From assembly GCA_950295325.1 (NCBI GenBank), contig OX485803.1:68525554-68589553 (forward strand): 64,000 bases of DNA, given 5' to 3'. The notes beneath the pieces are model-generated. The model was not told the DNA's origin. It saw only the letters and a program-made list of their open reading frames with translations, and ran no database searches. The first letter of the stretch is position 1. Each line of letters begins with the position of its first letter. The position numbers were made by a program, and so were the translations under genes. Positions 49,620 through 61,961 of this stretch are shown here, piece by piece. This stretch comes from Polytrichum commune. Its lineage: Eukaryota; Streptophyta; Polytrichopsida; Polytrichales; Polytrichaceae.

Positions 49620-50335
49620 ACTGGGGTTTTCGACTAAAAATGGTATAAAACCAGGTACTTGACTAGGACTACTGTAGTAGCAAAGTGAGTCAAATGCTTG
49701 TCAGGTCGGACCAGTCGCTTGCAACAAGTTGACTATGGTTTATTCTGTGGGCATTTCGTTCCCTATGCACGTTCCCAATGACCTTTTGGGACCTCGATTG
49801 GCACCGCCCTTGGGACCTCCCGTGTCTCGACTACATATAGTCAAGTATTGTTGACTACCAGTAGTAAACACGTAGTGCCCACTCTAATAAAGATAGTTAT
49901 AATATCTTGACTATACCTAGTAAAAACTTAGTCATGTCAATAATTATGTCGCTTCACTAAGTCTAGTCATAATGATTTGTGTATAATCCAAATAAAACAT
50001 AGTCATCTTTGCTACAACGTTCCACTATATTTAGTCACATTGGTGTGACTGAGATTAGTCAAGGGATTGTTCATGGTGGACAATCTTGGGTTTACCTTGA
50101 CTAAAACTAGTCACACAATTGGCATTCAGCTGGCCTTAAAGATTGTCTTCTTCCCTACTTGCAATCGTTTTAGTCATTGTTGTCAATTGGAAACTACTAC
50201 GCATAGTCAACTCTCCTCATTCACTTTAGTCTTGCATTCCAGATTCATGACTGACTCTAGTCAACCCATGTGAATTGTTCTGGTCTTCATTTTTAGCATT
50301 GCTTTCACAGTAGTCAAATTAATACGACTAGTGAT
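49620..50335. repeat. CACTA subterminal motif array (TAGTCA / TGACTA words)
   Basis: About 25-30 irregularly spaced occurrences of the words in both orientations, many as close inverted pairs (for example gactaaaactagtc at about 50098-50111 and cgactacatatagtcaag). In En/Spm such motifs bind the element's own TNPA-like protein. Binding here is inferred. Confidence 0.8.
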
Positions 50336-50536
50336 AGAAATAGATGCATATCCATGTATGTGCAATCTGTACTACTTGTTGTAACAAGCTCAGCTGCGAC
50401 ATGCGCAAACATTCCATAGAAACAATCACTTGTGGCAATCCATACACTGGTTCAAAAAACACTTTATATTCAAAATAATCGTTCCTGGGTGTAGTCCTCC
50501 CATAAGCACATGCGGGTTCCTGGAACTAGTTCAAAA

Positions 50537-53500
50537 CTAAACTGGTGGAGGCCGGCGCAAACATTCTGTGGGCCACAAAATAAACTGACCCACGGCATCA
50601 CCGATTTTCGAGACCGGCGGATCATCTAGCATTAGGGGTTTATATAGCACATATCCGTCATCGTGGCTCTGGAGCACTGCCAAGGACACAGTTCCTTCAG
50701 CGATTACTACTCCGTGCAAAGTCCCCCCCGGAAGAGTCGTGACCCTCCCTTCCCCTACTAGAAGAGATTCCTCGTCGACTCCTATTCCCATGATCTGTAC
50801 TACGTCTCCTGCTACAAAGGGTTGCATTGCTTCAACCTCCTTCAATGTTTCTTTCTCCTACAAAGAAATTGACATGCTGAGGAGTTAGTATGAGCTACAA
50901 CCATGGATACATAACTTGTCATTTGATTACTAATAGGGGTGACATTCAAAAAGTCAATCATTGTCAACTGCCAGTAGTAAACATGTAGTGCCCACCCTGC
51001 TAAATATATTTACGACATGTTGACTAGACCTAGTCAAGCATTAGTCTAGACCTAGTCACTGGTTAGTCAACCACTAGTCACTGGTTAGTCAACCATGAGT
51101 CACTGGTTAGTCAACCATTAGTCACTGGTTAGTCAACCATGAGTCACTGGTTAGTCCAACATTAGTCACTGGTTAGTCCAACATTAGTCACTAGTTAGTC
51201 AAGCATTAGTCAATTGCTAGTCAAGCATTAGTCAAACATAGACTAGAGATGCCCATTATATTGGTTAGACAAGCATTAGACAAGCATTAAGACAAGCATT
51301 AGACAAGCATGTATCAAACATAAGCCAAGCATAAGTCATTGTCCTACCTTTGAGATTTTTGATGCGCTTTTCTTGGGGAGCCGCTTCTTGCCAATCTTCT
51401 CCGATTCCTTTTCCACTACATGCTTGGCTCGTAATTTGCGGGGCATTTGCGGTGACTGCATTCCAACCTGTAGCTTTTGCAACTCCGTGGCCCGCGCCCT
51501 CTTCTTCGGAGTGAATGCAACATCGCTGGCCACCTTCTCCCTGGAGCCGGAGCTTACCTCCTGATCGTTCTGAGTCTCCAACTCTGCAACCTCCTGCGCA
51601 GTGGGACCTTCGTCTTCTGCCTTCCGTTTCTTTCCCTGTTCAAAGTATCCACCCCAGTAGCATTTAGTCTAGCAAATTTATATCACTCCAAAGCTAGCCA
51701 ACTTTGCGCTAAGAATGAACTTCACATTTCATACTCGAGTGCTCAACAACATAAGCTACTATTACTCAGGACATGATCTCTACTTTACTATGTTGTCGTC
51801 ACAAACTCTATGTTCAGAATGTCTTTGTAGTCACCTCTTGCTCATGTGTAGTGTGTGCGTGTACCACATGAGCTTCGTTAATTTGAGGAGTATCTTCTCT
51901 TGAATGTCCCTTGGATTTTGGTGAGGCCAAATTCTGGTTTGGGAACTACACAACATGGGCAACAATACAACCTTAATGTTTAGGATTTGGCAGTCATAGC
52001 ACGTGAACTCTACCAATGCATTTAAACCAAGTTGAGGTTTGGAATTAAAAACGTACCGAGTTGGGCAAGCACTCGGTGCTACACGTGTTCGGAGTTGACT
52101 GCAGTTGCTCGAAAGACGAAGGCTGCTGAACATTGGATGTAGTAGGGTTTGGAACAGCTGGTATGTTTAGTGCTGTCATAATTGCCTTCATACTTGCCTC
52201 CATCCCAGCCATTCGGGTATAGAAGTCGCGTTTCATCGACTTAAATTCCATTGCCAGGGACGTCGACGGCTCCTGCACTCCGCTTCCGCTACCAGAAATG
52301 TGGGACACATTTGGCGTGCCTGCCGGCTGCTTCTTGCGAGATTTTTGGCGTAGCATCTCCAACTCTATCTCCTCGCAGCTTGGATCCCGTTGCAACTCTG
52401 CTGCCTGCACCAAGACCCTCTTGCATTGCATTCCATTAATCAGACATGAACATAGTTACAGAGTTCCATATATTTGCATAAACAAGTCCTGAAGTGCTGA
52501 GGAACTTTAGAACTAGTTGACTACCACTACAGAAATGGTTGACTAGAACATTACTACCAGGTCTGTGAATGATGACTATAGTATTACTAGGACTTCACTG
52601 GATGTCTACTCGACTTCGGCTGGAGCCAGTGGAATCGAGAACGAGGGTGCGCATCAAGTGCAAAAGTCAGAGGTGTTAGAAGACTCGCAAAATAACACTC
52701 ATAAAGCGAAGCAGTCAGTGGGCTACTATACGAAGATCTAACATCACCTGCACATAAAACTCAAGAATGTGCATACATATACCCTAAACACAACTCAAAT
52801 GACTACCCATCTAGAGACACTCTCGGAACAGAACTTTGTGGTCCTAGACTAGACTAACCAGAATCGGGCCTCCTTGAATCGGGTGTGGAAATCACATTTT
52901 TGGCATTAGTGAAGATGAAATATAACAATATCAACAATGAGTAATCTTCTCTAGTATGCTGCATATGTTATAGTTACACTGGCAGAATTCATTGAACTTA
53001 GTTTGAATTACATAAGAAAACCCAAAAGTTGTCCACATCTAACTGGCTGGACTTGGAAACTCTAGAATTTTAGGAATAAAGCAACCCACAACTCCGGGAA
53101 TGAAAAGGGTTGAAAGAAATGCGCAGTAATCTAGGTCTATAAAGAACGTTGATTCTTGCCTGACCTTGAAATGTCAAACTACAAACTCAGCAAAAACCTT
53201 ATACCCAGAATCTCGGGAGAAATATAATCTCACTAGATATTTATTCCTCTAAACTTAACATTGATCGAACCTGGAGAACAACAGGAAGCAATATAGACAC
53301 ACAACAGAAAGTTAATGGTTAAATCCAGGGACTGGTGACCATGAAATTGTATGAGCCCAAAAGGAGAGGACGTGTAAATGGACTTATATTGGCCATAACC
53401 CTACAAGTTCAAGACTGCAGAAAAATTATCCGAACATTATCTGAGGAATTTAGAGAACTTACCTCAAATTCCAAAAGAAATCGAGAAAGATGAACACGTA

Positions 53501-56500
53501 ACTCAAATGAACACACAACTCAAATGACTGCCCAACTAGAGCAAGTCGTAGTCGTATGTTCCTTTCACAGTATGCAGCGTATGCTGAAATCTAAAAGCAA
53601 TCAGTTCTTAAAACTTACGAGGCTTAAACTAATTTCTTGCACCTTCTAGTTTGGTTCTAAATGCAGCATTCTAGATATGAATATTAAGTGGGCTTTGAGG
53701 AAGTAGACCATGGTTGCCCGAGCAGAAATCCAAACCGAAGGAAGGTGGATTCTTGGCTACAATCTTAGTTATTGGCAAATGCTATCAGGTATAATCTGAG
53801 ATTCTGGGACACAACATTTAATTGCATGTGAAAATGCGGGGTCCAGGTGACAGTGGTTTACCTGGACTAGGGAGGTACCTCTGTACTGCTCATCAGATTG
53901 TCATCGTTTCTTAGGCTTCGTCATCAAAAGCGACGTCACGTAGGTTCACATGTAAACTTACAAGGAGTCAAAGATGAGTAGCTAAGTGAACATGTTGATT
54001 AAAGTCCTTTTAAGCTGGATTGAACTCTTCCAGGCGAGAGCAAGGCTAGCAGAAGAGGAACTTCAGCGGGGGAGAACAAAACTAATGTAAGCAACTGTAC
54101 CATTAAAAATGTCTATGTGCTCACTTCAGTTGCATCACAAGAGAAGTTCTCTTAAATCCCATATTGACTGCATTTCACCTTCAACGTCCTAAATCCATTA
54201 TATCCGTGCACTTCCACTTAGCAAATAAACAATTGATTAGGATTTCATTCCCGAATTGGAACTGTGAATAAAGCATGTAATTACCTTGGAAGCCAAAAAC
54301 ATTACGGAGGCTACCGCACTCCACCACTCTAAAGATTGAGTTGGTTTGAAGCCATCATGATATAGTTTTAGCCTTATTAGCCTTATGGGTTCCAAGATTT
54401 TAACGTCAATTTCATAACATTGCATGACAAAGTACTCGTTAGCATGGAGGTTATAATTTTTGTGAGTTCCCATTACAATTGTACAATTTAATATACTTTG
54501 GGTGATGTCTTTTAATTTTGAAAATTTTCAGACACAACCAAACTCATAAAGGTTGATTCTATGTAATCAAGCATATTTAGCCTAATTGCGCTTGATGAAC
54601 CTAATCAAGCCTAATCAAAACTGATACTATGCCTACCTAACAAATTATGCCTAATTAATTTCTTAATGTGCTTAGTTGAGTTGAGTATGATCTAACTCAG
54701 AGAAGAAAATTGTTGTGCTTAATTTCACTTGTTTAGGCTTCATGATGCTGAATTAGGTGTAAAATGCTGGTTGGCAACTAATCAGCCTTAAATAGTTCAA
54801 ATGTGTCTGAATACTTTTAGAAACCTAGAACTTGCTCTCAATAGCTTTCAAATACGGTTATGTACACTCGATTACATCTATTCATGCTTAAATAGTTCAA
54901 ATGCATATGAACACTTGTGAAAGTAGAAGGCATCACCTAAACTATTACCAAAATATATGTACTAAAGTCAGCACACTAATTTAAGTTCCACTTTACAATG
55001 ACAAAGATCCTTTGCCAACCGTAAGTCACAAAAATGAAAAATTCCTCAAATGCTAATGAGGAATTTGTCATGTAATGAAATGAAATTGATTTTGTCAAAT
55101 TGATTTTGTGAAAGAGGCCTCTGTATAGAGCTATTTAAATGCTTCATGCATGCGTCCTCAAACAATGAAATTGTGAGGAGTTGTAGGCTATGTGGGATTT
55201 CAGATTCAAATATGACTAAAATATGACTAAAATATGACTAAACTATGACTAAAAAGCTACTGCAGCATGACAAGAGTAGAAACTTGGGAGGGATACTTAC
55301 CAGATTTGCCGTTACCTCCCCCTCGGACCTGCCAGCATGGGAAAGTCGCTTCAGTTGAGCGCGATTTAGAGTGAGTGTCTCCGCTTGCTTTACCTTCTTC
55401 TCGTCTGCGATTAGTGCTGAGAGGTTGACCCAATGGTCTTGCCTGATGTGCTTTGGTTTCTCTCTGCCAGCGACCATTAACTTTTTCATGGCATACCTCT
55501 TCATCTTCAACTGTGATTTCAGATTTGCATGGAAGGACCACTCTGTGACGTGCCCAATGCCACCTTCATACTCAAAGGTATTATCCACCCTCTTCTTGAT
55601 ATTCAACAACGTCATTGCATTGTGGTCGTTGTAGTTGTCCACACTGAAGTCCAAGTCAACTACATGGCCTCGTAGGCATTTCAGCCATAAGTGACGGTTT
55701 CCCGCGCATGGATTTCCCTTCATATCCACTTCCACTGTGTAGCGTTTTTTTTCATGTTGCTCTCGCACCGGTGCTTCCTGTTGCAGTCGTCGTGTATGTA
55801 GTCGCCTCCGGTGACGTTTGTCAGCTTCCGAGCTGTGTGGAGGATCATCGAACTCTCCCCCCGCAACTGCCTCTGGACTAAGCTTAGCCGCAAGACGTTG
55901 CTTTTGAGCCCTCTGTACCTTCAGCATCTCCAACTCCTTGCTGATAATCTTTAGGTCCATGCTTGCATAGTCGTCCAGCCCAAGCTCAGACGTCCTACCA
56001 GAAGAACGTGAACCATCGAACCTCCTTGCTGGCGGTGGTGCATAATCCTCCAGTAGGCTTTCCTCCTCCAGAAAGTCATGCTCGTCCCCATCGTTAGATG
56101 ACCACGTCACACTAGTCGACATGTTGCGTGCTTCCTTTTGTATTGCGGAGTCTTGTTGACTAATTGTGCGTGGCACCGCAAATTTTGCACCTGAAGGGAT
56201 GGAAGGCTGTGAACGCGCTGAAGTGGGTGTGCTGTTCACACTATAGGGCCTTCTGGTGTCCCACTTCGCCGGCTCGGACAGTTCAGGTTTTCCCTGCACA
56301 TGTGCATTCACTGACTTATTCCAGGTTCTATGCACATAACTCCTAGTTCTCAAGATGCTAAGCGTACTAACAGTTGAGATAATGCATAAGGTGAACCAAC
56401 ACCTGGCATTGTTTGCAGCATTAGAACTGAAGTACATACACGCACCTTTGCAGGAGCTTTAGGAGCTGGAGAAGTTGGCAACACTGCTTCCGAGTTCCTT

Positions 56501-56529
56501 CTGGACCTCCTCCCCTCTTCGTCTAATGC
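50537..56529 (-). CDS. CACTA transposon protein, TNP1 / Transposase_24 type
   Basis: Five exons, all phase 0 with good GT-AG borders: 56446-56529, 55301-56293, 52057-52404, 51348-51635 and 50537-50857, giving 677 aa before any upstream exon. The N-terminal part is basic and Ser-rich with an acidic DGDEHDFLEEESLLEDY. A coiled MDLKIISKELEMLKVQRAQK follows. The central region VDMKGNPCAGNRHLWLKCLR to HIRQDHWVNLSALIADEKKV, then NRAQLKRLSHAGRSEGEV, matches the Transposase_24 (Ptta/En/Spm) pattern. It continues across the splice into AAELQRDPSCEEIELEMLRQ. The fourth exon is Lys-rich, with probable nuclear localisation. The last exon has VAGDVVQIMGIG ... VSKIGDAVGQFILWP, the C-terminal TNP1 (En/Spm-like) domain. 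Such proteins bind subterminal repeats. The catalytic Transposase_21 partner is not seen in the window. The start is not in these exons; 59426-59836 is one candidate first exon. No stop breaks these five exons. Confidence 0.8.
51040..51240 (+). repeat. tandem array of a 21-22 bp unit with TAGTCA words
   Basis: Unit close to agtcactggttagtcaacca-t, repeated about eight times with small changes (aaccat/caacat, ggtta/agtta). It is followed to about 51335 by a looser run of 'acaagcattag' units. It lies in the last intron (50858-51347) of the TNP1-type gene and is built from the same word as the subterminal array. Confidence 0.9.
53005..53500 (-). repeat. fragments of the AACCGGTTA-type repeat in a CACTA intron
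   Basis: 'ccacatctaactggctggac', then 'ttggaaactctagaatttta' at about 53032-53070; 'tctgaggaatttagagaac', then 'ttacctcaaat' at about 53441-53472. Both match parts of the minus-strand copy at 40512-40725. They lie in the intron between 52405 and 55300. Confidence 0.5.
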
Positions 56530-57520
56530 CTGTAGTTCCTATGCAGTAGTTAGTACTTCCATACTTTACTAGTACCAATTTAAAATGTTCAACGATCATA
56601 CTAGTGTTTGTCACCTTCTGCACACAATGTGACAAGAAATAGTCAAATTATGCATGCGAATGACTAACATCAGAAGTCTAAGAAATCTAGAGAGGTATGT
56701 TGTTGCTCTTCAAACTCCCAACCCAATTATTATATCACAAAACAGACACGAAATTGGTACATCCAGTTACAAACACGAGGCCATGTTGCTGACCCAAAGG
56801 CTGGTTTATGTCACAGGCAGCTTCATGACAATAGTTTCAGTGGCAATATACCAAAATCAATGCAGCTTCTCACATCACTGCAATTGCTTCTCATGGGTCA
56901 TGGGTTCTCAAGGGTCATGGGTACAATTCTGTGCATTGAAGTATTTCCCAACCCACACTAAATATCAGATGTCAACATTGTGGTTAATAAATATCTATTG
57001 GATTGAAAATAATGTCCATTTAAAACACTTTTAACCCATATGGAAAGGAGGTGGGCATATCAGTTGCAAGCATGATAAGTCCAATATTTAAGGGACACTC
57101 TACAATTGACGGATTTGGAAATTCAGCCTACCAAAACCTGAGTCTGGCCCAAGATTAAATTCTCAAAAGTAATCTCAGTCCAGGCTGAATTTTGCCTTGG
57201 AGGCTATCCTGAACTAATCTTCAACACAGGAAATTGGATAAATTTCAATCCAGATCTTGTTGAGGGGTCAGTTTACTCTAAAAGTAAGCATTAACCTGCA
57301 CTTGAACTGCACAAGTGAGGGAGCTACGTGAAATGAGCACCTGAGACATCAATGATATGATTCCAGAATGGTGATCCATGGTCAACACAATCTCTATAAA
57401 ACAAGTTTTTTCAATCACGTGAAGGAGTCACTAAGTCCAGCTGAAACTTCTAATATAGACAAATGCCTTGTAGCCCCTCTAAGAGGTAAACTTTCCAGAA
57501 GCTATAACAAGGAAACCCTT

Positions 57521-58662
57521 TTACATCCACATAAACCACAGACACTCACAAACATACCGAAAAGAACAAGTCATCCTGAACTGGAGAACACATCTCCAAA
57601 TTCTTTCTAGACACAGAGACCTCTCCCACATACCTCGAAAACAGGAAGGCCTTGCACCAGCCACTACAGAAGGGGAGCAGTTACAGCTGAAGGGCGAAGC
57701 ACATTGTACTGCACTTTGCCCTGAACATAGTACTGGACGATGTGAGCAACTGAAAGGGCCCTGAGACAGCAGCTGCTCCTGTCCTTTGGACATATTTCCT
57801 TTACTGTTTGTTTCATCATTTGGCCTTGCAGAAAATCGTCTAGGAGCCACCTTCATTTCTTTATCTGTTATTTGACCAGACTTAGAGTTCTGAGCAACTG
57901 TGGGGTTCTCAGTTTTGTTGCTTTTCTTGGATTTCTTTCGCTGTCTCCTAGGTGAGCTTCCACGCAGGGGTGCAGCCATTGGGACTCCAAGCCGAGCAGC
58001 TACAAGCTCACGAAAAGCTGCTATTGCTGCGCCAGTGACAAATTCTCACATGCAGCTAATTGTAGCTGCAAGCTGAGAGTCCCATTGCATGTGGCACCCT
58101 TACCAGAACATTTGCAATCTCTTCTTGCATGGCCACCATTCCCTTGTGGATTGCCTTCGGTAACACTGGGCTGTAAATAACTACATTCATCTCTAAGGGC
58201 AGCCATGACTGCCTCAGCAGCTAGGCATGCCCTAATGGCACGAGTTGTGAGGTCGTCGTCCTTTTCAGGTTTTGTAATTTCTACTGCAGTTGGGGCACAG
58301 CCCACCAGATCACTGGACCTGCCCTTTGGTTTAAAATTGTTCTCGTGTTGGACTGCAGTGTAGCTTCTATCAATTTGATCCTGAGAACTTAGCTCAATAC
58401 TGTGGCCTTCAGCCATGAACTTAGAAGGAATAATAGGCTTGTCAGGTGGAGCTGCTCGGCCTAAAATTAGTTTACCAGCACCTTTCTTCTTTTCTGGAGG
58501 TGATACTGTGTCATCTTCCGATTCGGGGAAAATAGATTGACCGAGAGCAACGAGGCTATCAACTCTATCGACATCTTCCACTGTTATACCTTGCTTGTTT
58601 CCAGAATCATCATCATCTGTGTCAGACTGTTCTTCCTCAAACATATTGTCTATTCTCTACTC
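57521..58662 (-). CDS. unrecognised acidic/basic protein, possibly captured gene fragment
   Basis: An AG acceptor at about 58663 is followed by a short leader and ATG at 58644. The first block is strongly acidic (MFEEEQSDTDDDDSG, then VEDVDRVDSLVALGQSIFPE). Next come EKKKGAGKLILGRAAPPDKP and ITKPEKDDDLTTRAIRACLA. Unspliced, it stops at 58021 (207 aa). If GTAAGG at 58103 is used with AG at 58045-58046 (59-bp intron), the frame continues EFVTGAAIAAFRELVAARLG and a basic SPRRQRKKSKKSNKTE, to a stop at 57521. The last 50 residues look non-coding. The family is not recognised; the composition suggests a nuclear protein. It lies on the same strand as the transposon gene and inside a possible large intron of it. 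Confidence 0.4.
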
Positions 58663-58886
58663 TGCAAAAAGAGTGGGAGCTTAGGACGTTAAGACTAACA
58701 AGCCAAATTATGTCCCAGTATGACAAAGTCACTTAAAGTAAATGACCTCTTTCGTAACAAAATTTGGGCAACTATCATTTGATTCCTCTTTCAAATTGAT
58801 GAAGTACAAGTATATATGAACACCAAAGCAGCTGAAAAGGCTACAACATTAGTGACTAAAATTTAGTACCTGCTAAATTGGACAAT

Positions 58887-59163
58887 ACAGGTGACAGAAC
58901 CAGAAAACCATAAAAGGGTCTCATTCACAGGCCTGGACCAAAGATTGCTTAGTGACCAAAATAGGAACAATGTATATTCATACACTTACATCTTGATTGC
59001 CATACTTGCACAAGCACAGAGGTTACAACCATTCCAAACAAAGCTTATGTCTTTTGACCACTACCGTCTGCAAGTGTGATAGGCAGCTATTGTGGTTTTC
59101 TCATCACCGCAGCTACACTAAATTGAAAGGAGTATTTCAGGTGACAGAACCAGAAAACCATCT
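58887..59163. repeat. 24-bp direct repeat about 251 bp apart
   Basis: The word beginning caggtgacagaaccagaaaa and ending ccat occurs at about 58889 and again at about 59140. The sequence between holds short unremarkable frames. It could mark an insertion, a slippage duplication or a former target-site duplication. Confidence 0.6.
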
Positions 59164-59365
59164 TTGACAAAATAACTCGTAACGAGTTCAATAGGGTAAA
59201 CAAAAAGAGAGACGAAAACTTTGGAAAGTCGATGTACTCAACGTAGACCAATCGACGCACAACCAAATCATTGAAATATTTCTCTATAACCCACTAACGG
59301 GCTCAGGGAATTAAAAATCCTAGGATAAGAATTAAACACGCCTTTAAACCCTAAATCTCTCAACC

Positions 59366-59836
59366 CTAGACTTTAGGGTTGCAAGAGAGAACAGGGATTG
59401 AGTAAAGCCCTAGATGAAAACTTACCTGGAGACGAGCTTGATCCGACAGAGAAGTCGGAGATGGTGCTCTCCATGACCGAGTGATCCTCGAAACCTCCCC
59501 CACCTGCAGTGATACCTGCACACGACCAGCTCCAAGTTTTTCGGGATGCCTGCCTTTCTCCGCCTTCGGCACTCCGACTTCAGTTGCAAGCGCTTGTAAC
59601 CCTAACTCCTCAAGCTTCTTGTTGTTACTCTCTATCCTCTTCAAGCGAGCAGCCTCGTATGCCGTTAGGGGAACCTATGTTTCTTGCAAGGCTTTGCTTG
59701 GTGATTCGCCGCCCTCACTGTCGCTCAAGCTTTCGGTGCCCTCGCTCTTGCTCCATGGTCCGCTCTCACTACCGCTTATTGTGTCGCCCTCACTAGTCTC
59801 ATAGCTAGCATTCTCAAACCCCTCTTCCGTGTCCAT
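59366..59836 (-). CDS. possible first exon of the transposon gene, interrupted by an in-frame TAG
   Basis: ATG at 59834-59836 opens an acidic, Ser-rich frame (MDTEEGFENASYETSEGDTI then repeated S-E-G-G words). It meets TAG at 59675-59677 after 53 residues. The same frame then continues VPLTAYEAARLKRIESNNKK, LEELGLQALATEVGVP and ITRSWRAP, and reaches an excellent donor (CAG/GTAAGT) at 59425-59426, in phase 0. That donor is compatible with the exon at 56529. The YE-x-x-R-x-x-RIE-x-N-x-x-x-LEELGL pattern is a coiled module seen at the N-terminus of several plant nuclear proteins (WDR76-like, some B3 proteins). Whether the TAG is a real mutation, a recoded stop or the end of an upstream ORF is not settled. 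Confidence 0.45.
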
Positions 59837-61200
59837 GACTCAACAACCCGAAGCTCTGAAGGAAGGGATGGGTGGTGTCAGCTGGTATGTAATGCATCCA
59901 CGCCATTGTTGCAGGCTGTGTTTTTCTACTCCAAGCAATTAGCAGGTTGTTGAGCGCTGCCCCTACACTGGATGCCGAACACACCAGTAGTTCACTTAGG
60001 TGGCCGTTTGGGTCCTCGTTTGTTAATGTTGAGGCAGTAAGTGCGGTGGATGGCGGGGAAGGAAGGGTTGCAGTTGGGGTGCGGTGAATGGCGGGGAGGG
60101 AGGGAGGGAGGCTAGGGTGCTCTCCATGGCGGGTTCGGGTTAAGGGGAGATTAGGGTCATTGACCGTTAGTCAACACTTTAAGTTAAATTTGAAAGTAGT
60201 CCAGGTTGCCCAAAACCCAAACCTCTGCAGCTAACACTTTCCCATTGTGATATGAATGCTCTCAAAAGGCTTAAGTCTTGCGCTGAACCACTTTCAATTT
60301 TCACGTAATGGTTTTTTACAAATTATTACATTTAATTGCACTTAATTAGGTTTAATATGTATGAATACTTGTGAAAGTAGTTCTCATTAACTAAAATATT
60401 TTCGAAATTGACATATTCAAAATAACACAGTAATTTAAAGTTTAAATTTTGGATGATAAAGACCTTTCAAATGGAAGTCAGCAAATTATAATCCTCCATC
60501 CTCTTGTATTAAATTCCTCCTCAACAACAGTGTCGATCAGTGTTGTGAGGAAACATCCAATAACAACTGTGGTGCCATTGGCACTGGATTGGTGGTGAAT
60601 TGGTGCAGTACTTGTGGATTGCAAATTGCAGATTCGCCCTTCCATTCATTCATTCACCTACAAGGAGAGCAATCTGGTTGTTGCAGAAGAAAGGGTTGCA
60701 GTAATCAATCGGAGCAAGCTTGTATTTTTTTTCTGTGCTTCTTCTTCTTCTTCTTCTTCTTCGTTGTTACTCAGTCTTGTGAGGAGACATCAACATTTGT
60801 AGTTATAGGAGTGCCTTGTCCATACTTGATCTGCACCAGGAGCAGTTACCTAGGTAGTTTTCTTGGAGGTGAAGATTGGTGGTAGGTCGGTGGCTTGGTC
60901 CTGCTGTGTCTGCAAGCTGGGGAGTCACCTACAAGAAGGAGGGAAAAAAATTGTGTTTTGCATTAGAGGCCAAGTAATCAGAACTAGTTTCATGTCCTTG
61001 GCTCCCTCTTGTGAGGAGTCATTTGAATAGACAGTTGTAGGATCAAGGAGAAAAAACCAAAATTGGTTGTTGCAGATTAAGGCTAGTGGTCTGAGCTAAG
61101 TCTGTTGAGCTAAATTGGAAGACATGGAGACAATGAGAGTGGTGTTACAAGTGCTGGAGACAATTGCATGTGTATGTGTGTGCATTGTAATGATCCAGCT
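59837..61200. other. non-coding part of the CACTA region
   Basis: 59837-60170 is GC-rich upstream sequence, perhaps a promoter for the minus-strand transcript. 60748-60764 is a (CTT)n run. Plus-strand frames at 60589-60885 cross this run and lack domain features. Confidence 0.4.
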
Positions 61201-61210
61201 ATGGATGAGC

Positions 61211-61630
61211 TCAAATAGACCCCGTGAATCCTAGATATGAAAATATTCTAGTGGTGTCCACCAAATTAAGAGGTTTCACTTTTACCTTCGATTTCAGCAG
61301 GGTTTCTCCCGCTGGACGCACGCGCTTTTTTCCTGTCGTTGGCACTCCCATTTCCACTAGCTCGCACTCCGATATGCCACGACGATTATTCATACAACCA
61401 CCAAATGTGCTTCCTCCTGCTGCCCCTAAATTTGGAGATTTTCCGTCGTTGCTGGCCTCCTCCTTCTGTGCCGCTTCGGTGACATATCAACAAGGACGCA
61501 ACATGCTTCTCAAATAGACGTGTGCTTTGCCTTCGCGGTGTCGCTGGTGTGTCCTTGTGCATCGTCACTTTCGAATCATCGTCATCCTCGTCCTCGTCCT
61601 TCTGTTTGGGTTGCTCTGAATCACATACAT
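61211..61630 (-). pseudogene. eroded coding pieces, Lys/Arg-rich
   Basis: Two minus-strand pieces. The upstream piece reads acidic then basic (EQPKQKDEDEDDDDSKV, then TPATPRRQSTRLFEKHVA). The downstream piece reads ISECELVEMGVPTTGKKRVR then ETLLKSKVKVKPLNL. They resemble in style the exon at 59426-59836 (ELGL...VGVP then RITRSWR), but in the opposite order. They may be remnants of a related transposon or captured gene. No full frame can be built. Confidence 0.3.
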
Positions 61631-61687
61631 GAAATCATTTGGAAACATACCAACCTGTGTCCAAGTTTTTCCCTTCTTAGAAACCAT

Positions 61688-61912
61688 GTCCAGGGATATT
61701 TCTGGGCACAATCGGTCAAGACCCTTGTGTTTCCAAGTCCAACCGGATACATGTTCAGAGACCATCTTTCAAAATTTCTTTGTTTAATTGGAGTACATTA
61801 TTCTATACATTCATGTAAAGTGACGGGTAATCTTCCTGAGGCCTTGAACCTCAACCAGTTGTTTCTCAAACTCAACGGGTTTATCCGTAACTAGCAGCCG
61901 CCGCTTCTCCCT
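61688..61912 (+). repeat. AACCGGTTA-type dispersed repeat, copy 4
   Basis: 'ccagggatatttctgggcac', 'gtttccaagtccaaccggat', 'cctcaaccagttgtttctca'. Same order as the copy at 20846. Its presence inside the CACTA span means it inserted later or was carried along. Confidence 0.65.
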
Positions 61913-61961
61913 GTTCATTACTTAGTAAGGTATGTAAGTAGGCCTTATGTGGACACTCTTC

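Noticed and set aside
51040-51240. CRISPR-like direct repeats
   Set aside because: Units abut each other with no unique spacers and lie in a plant transposon intron; this is an ordinary tandem array.
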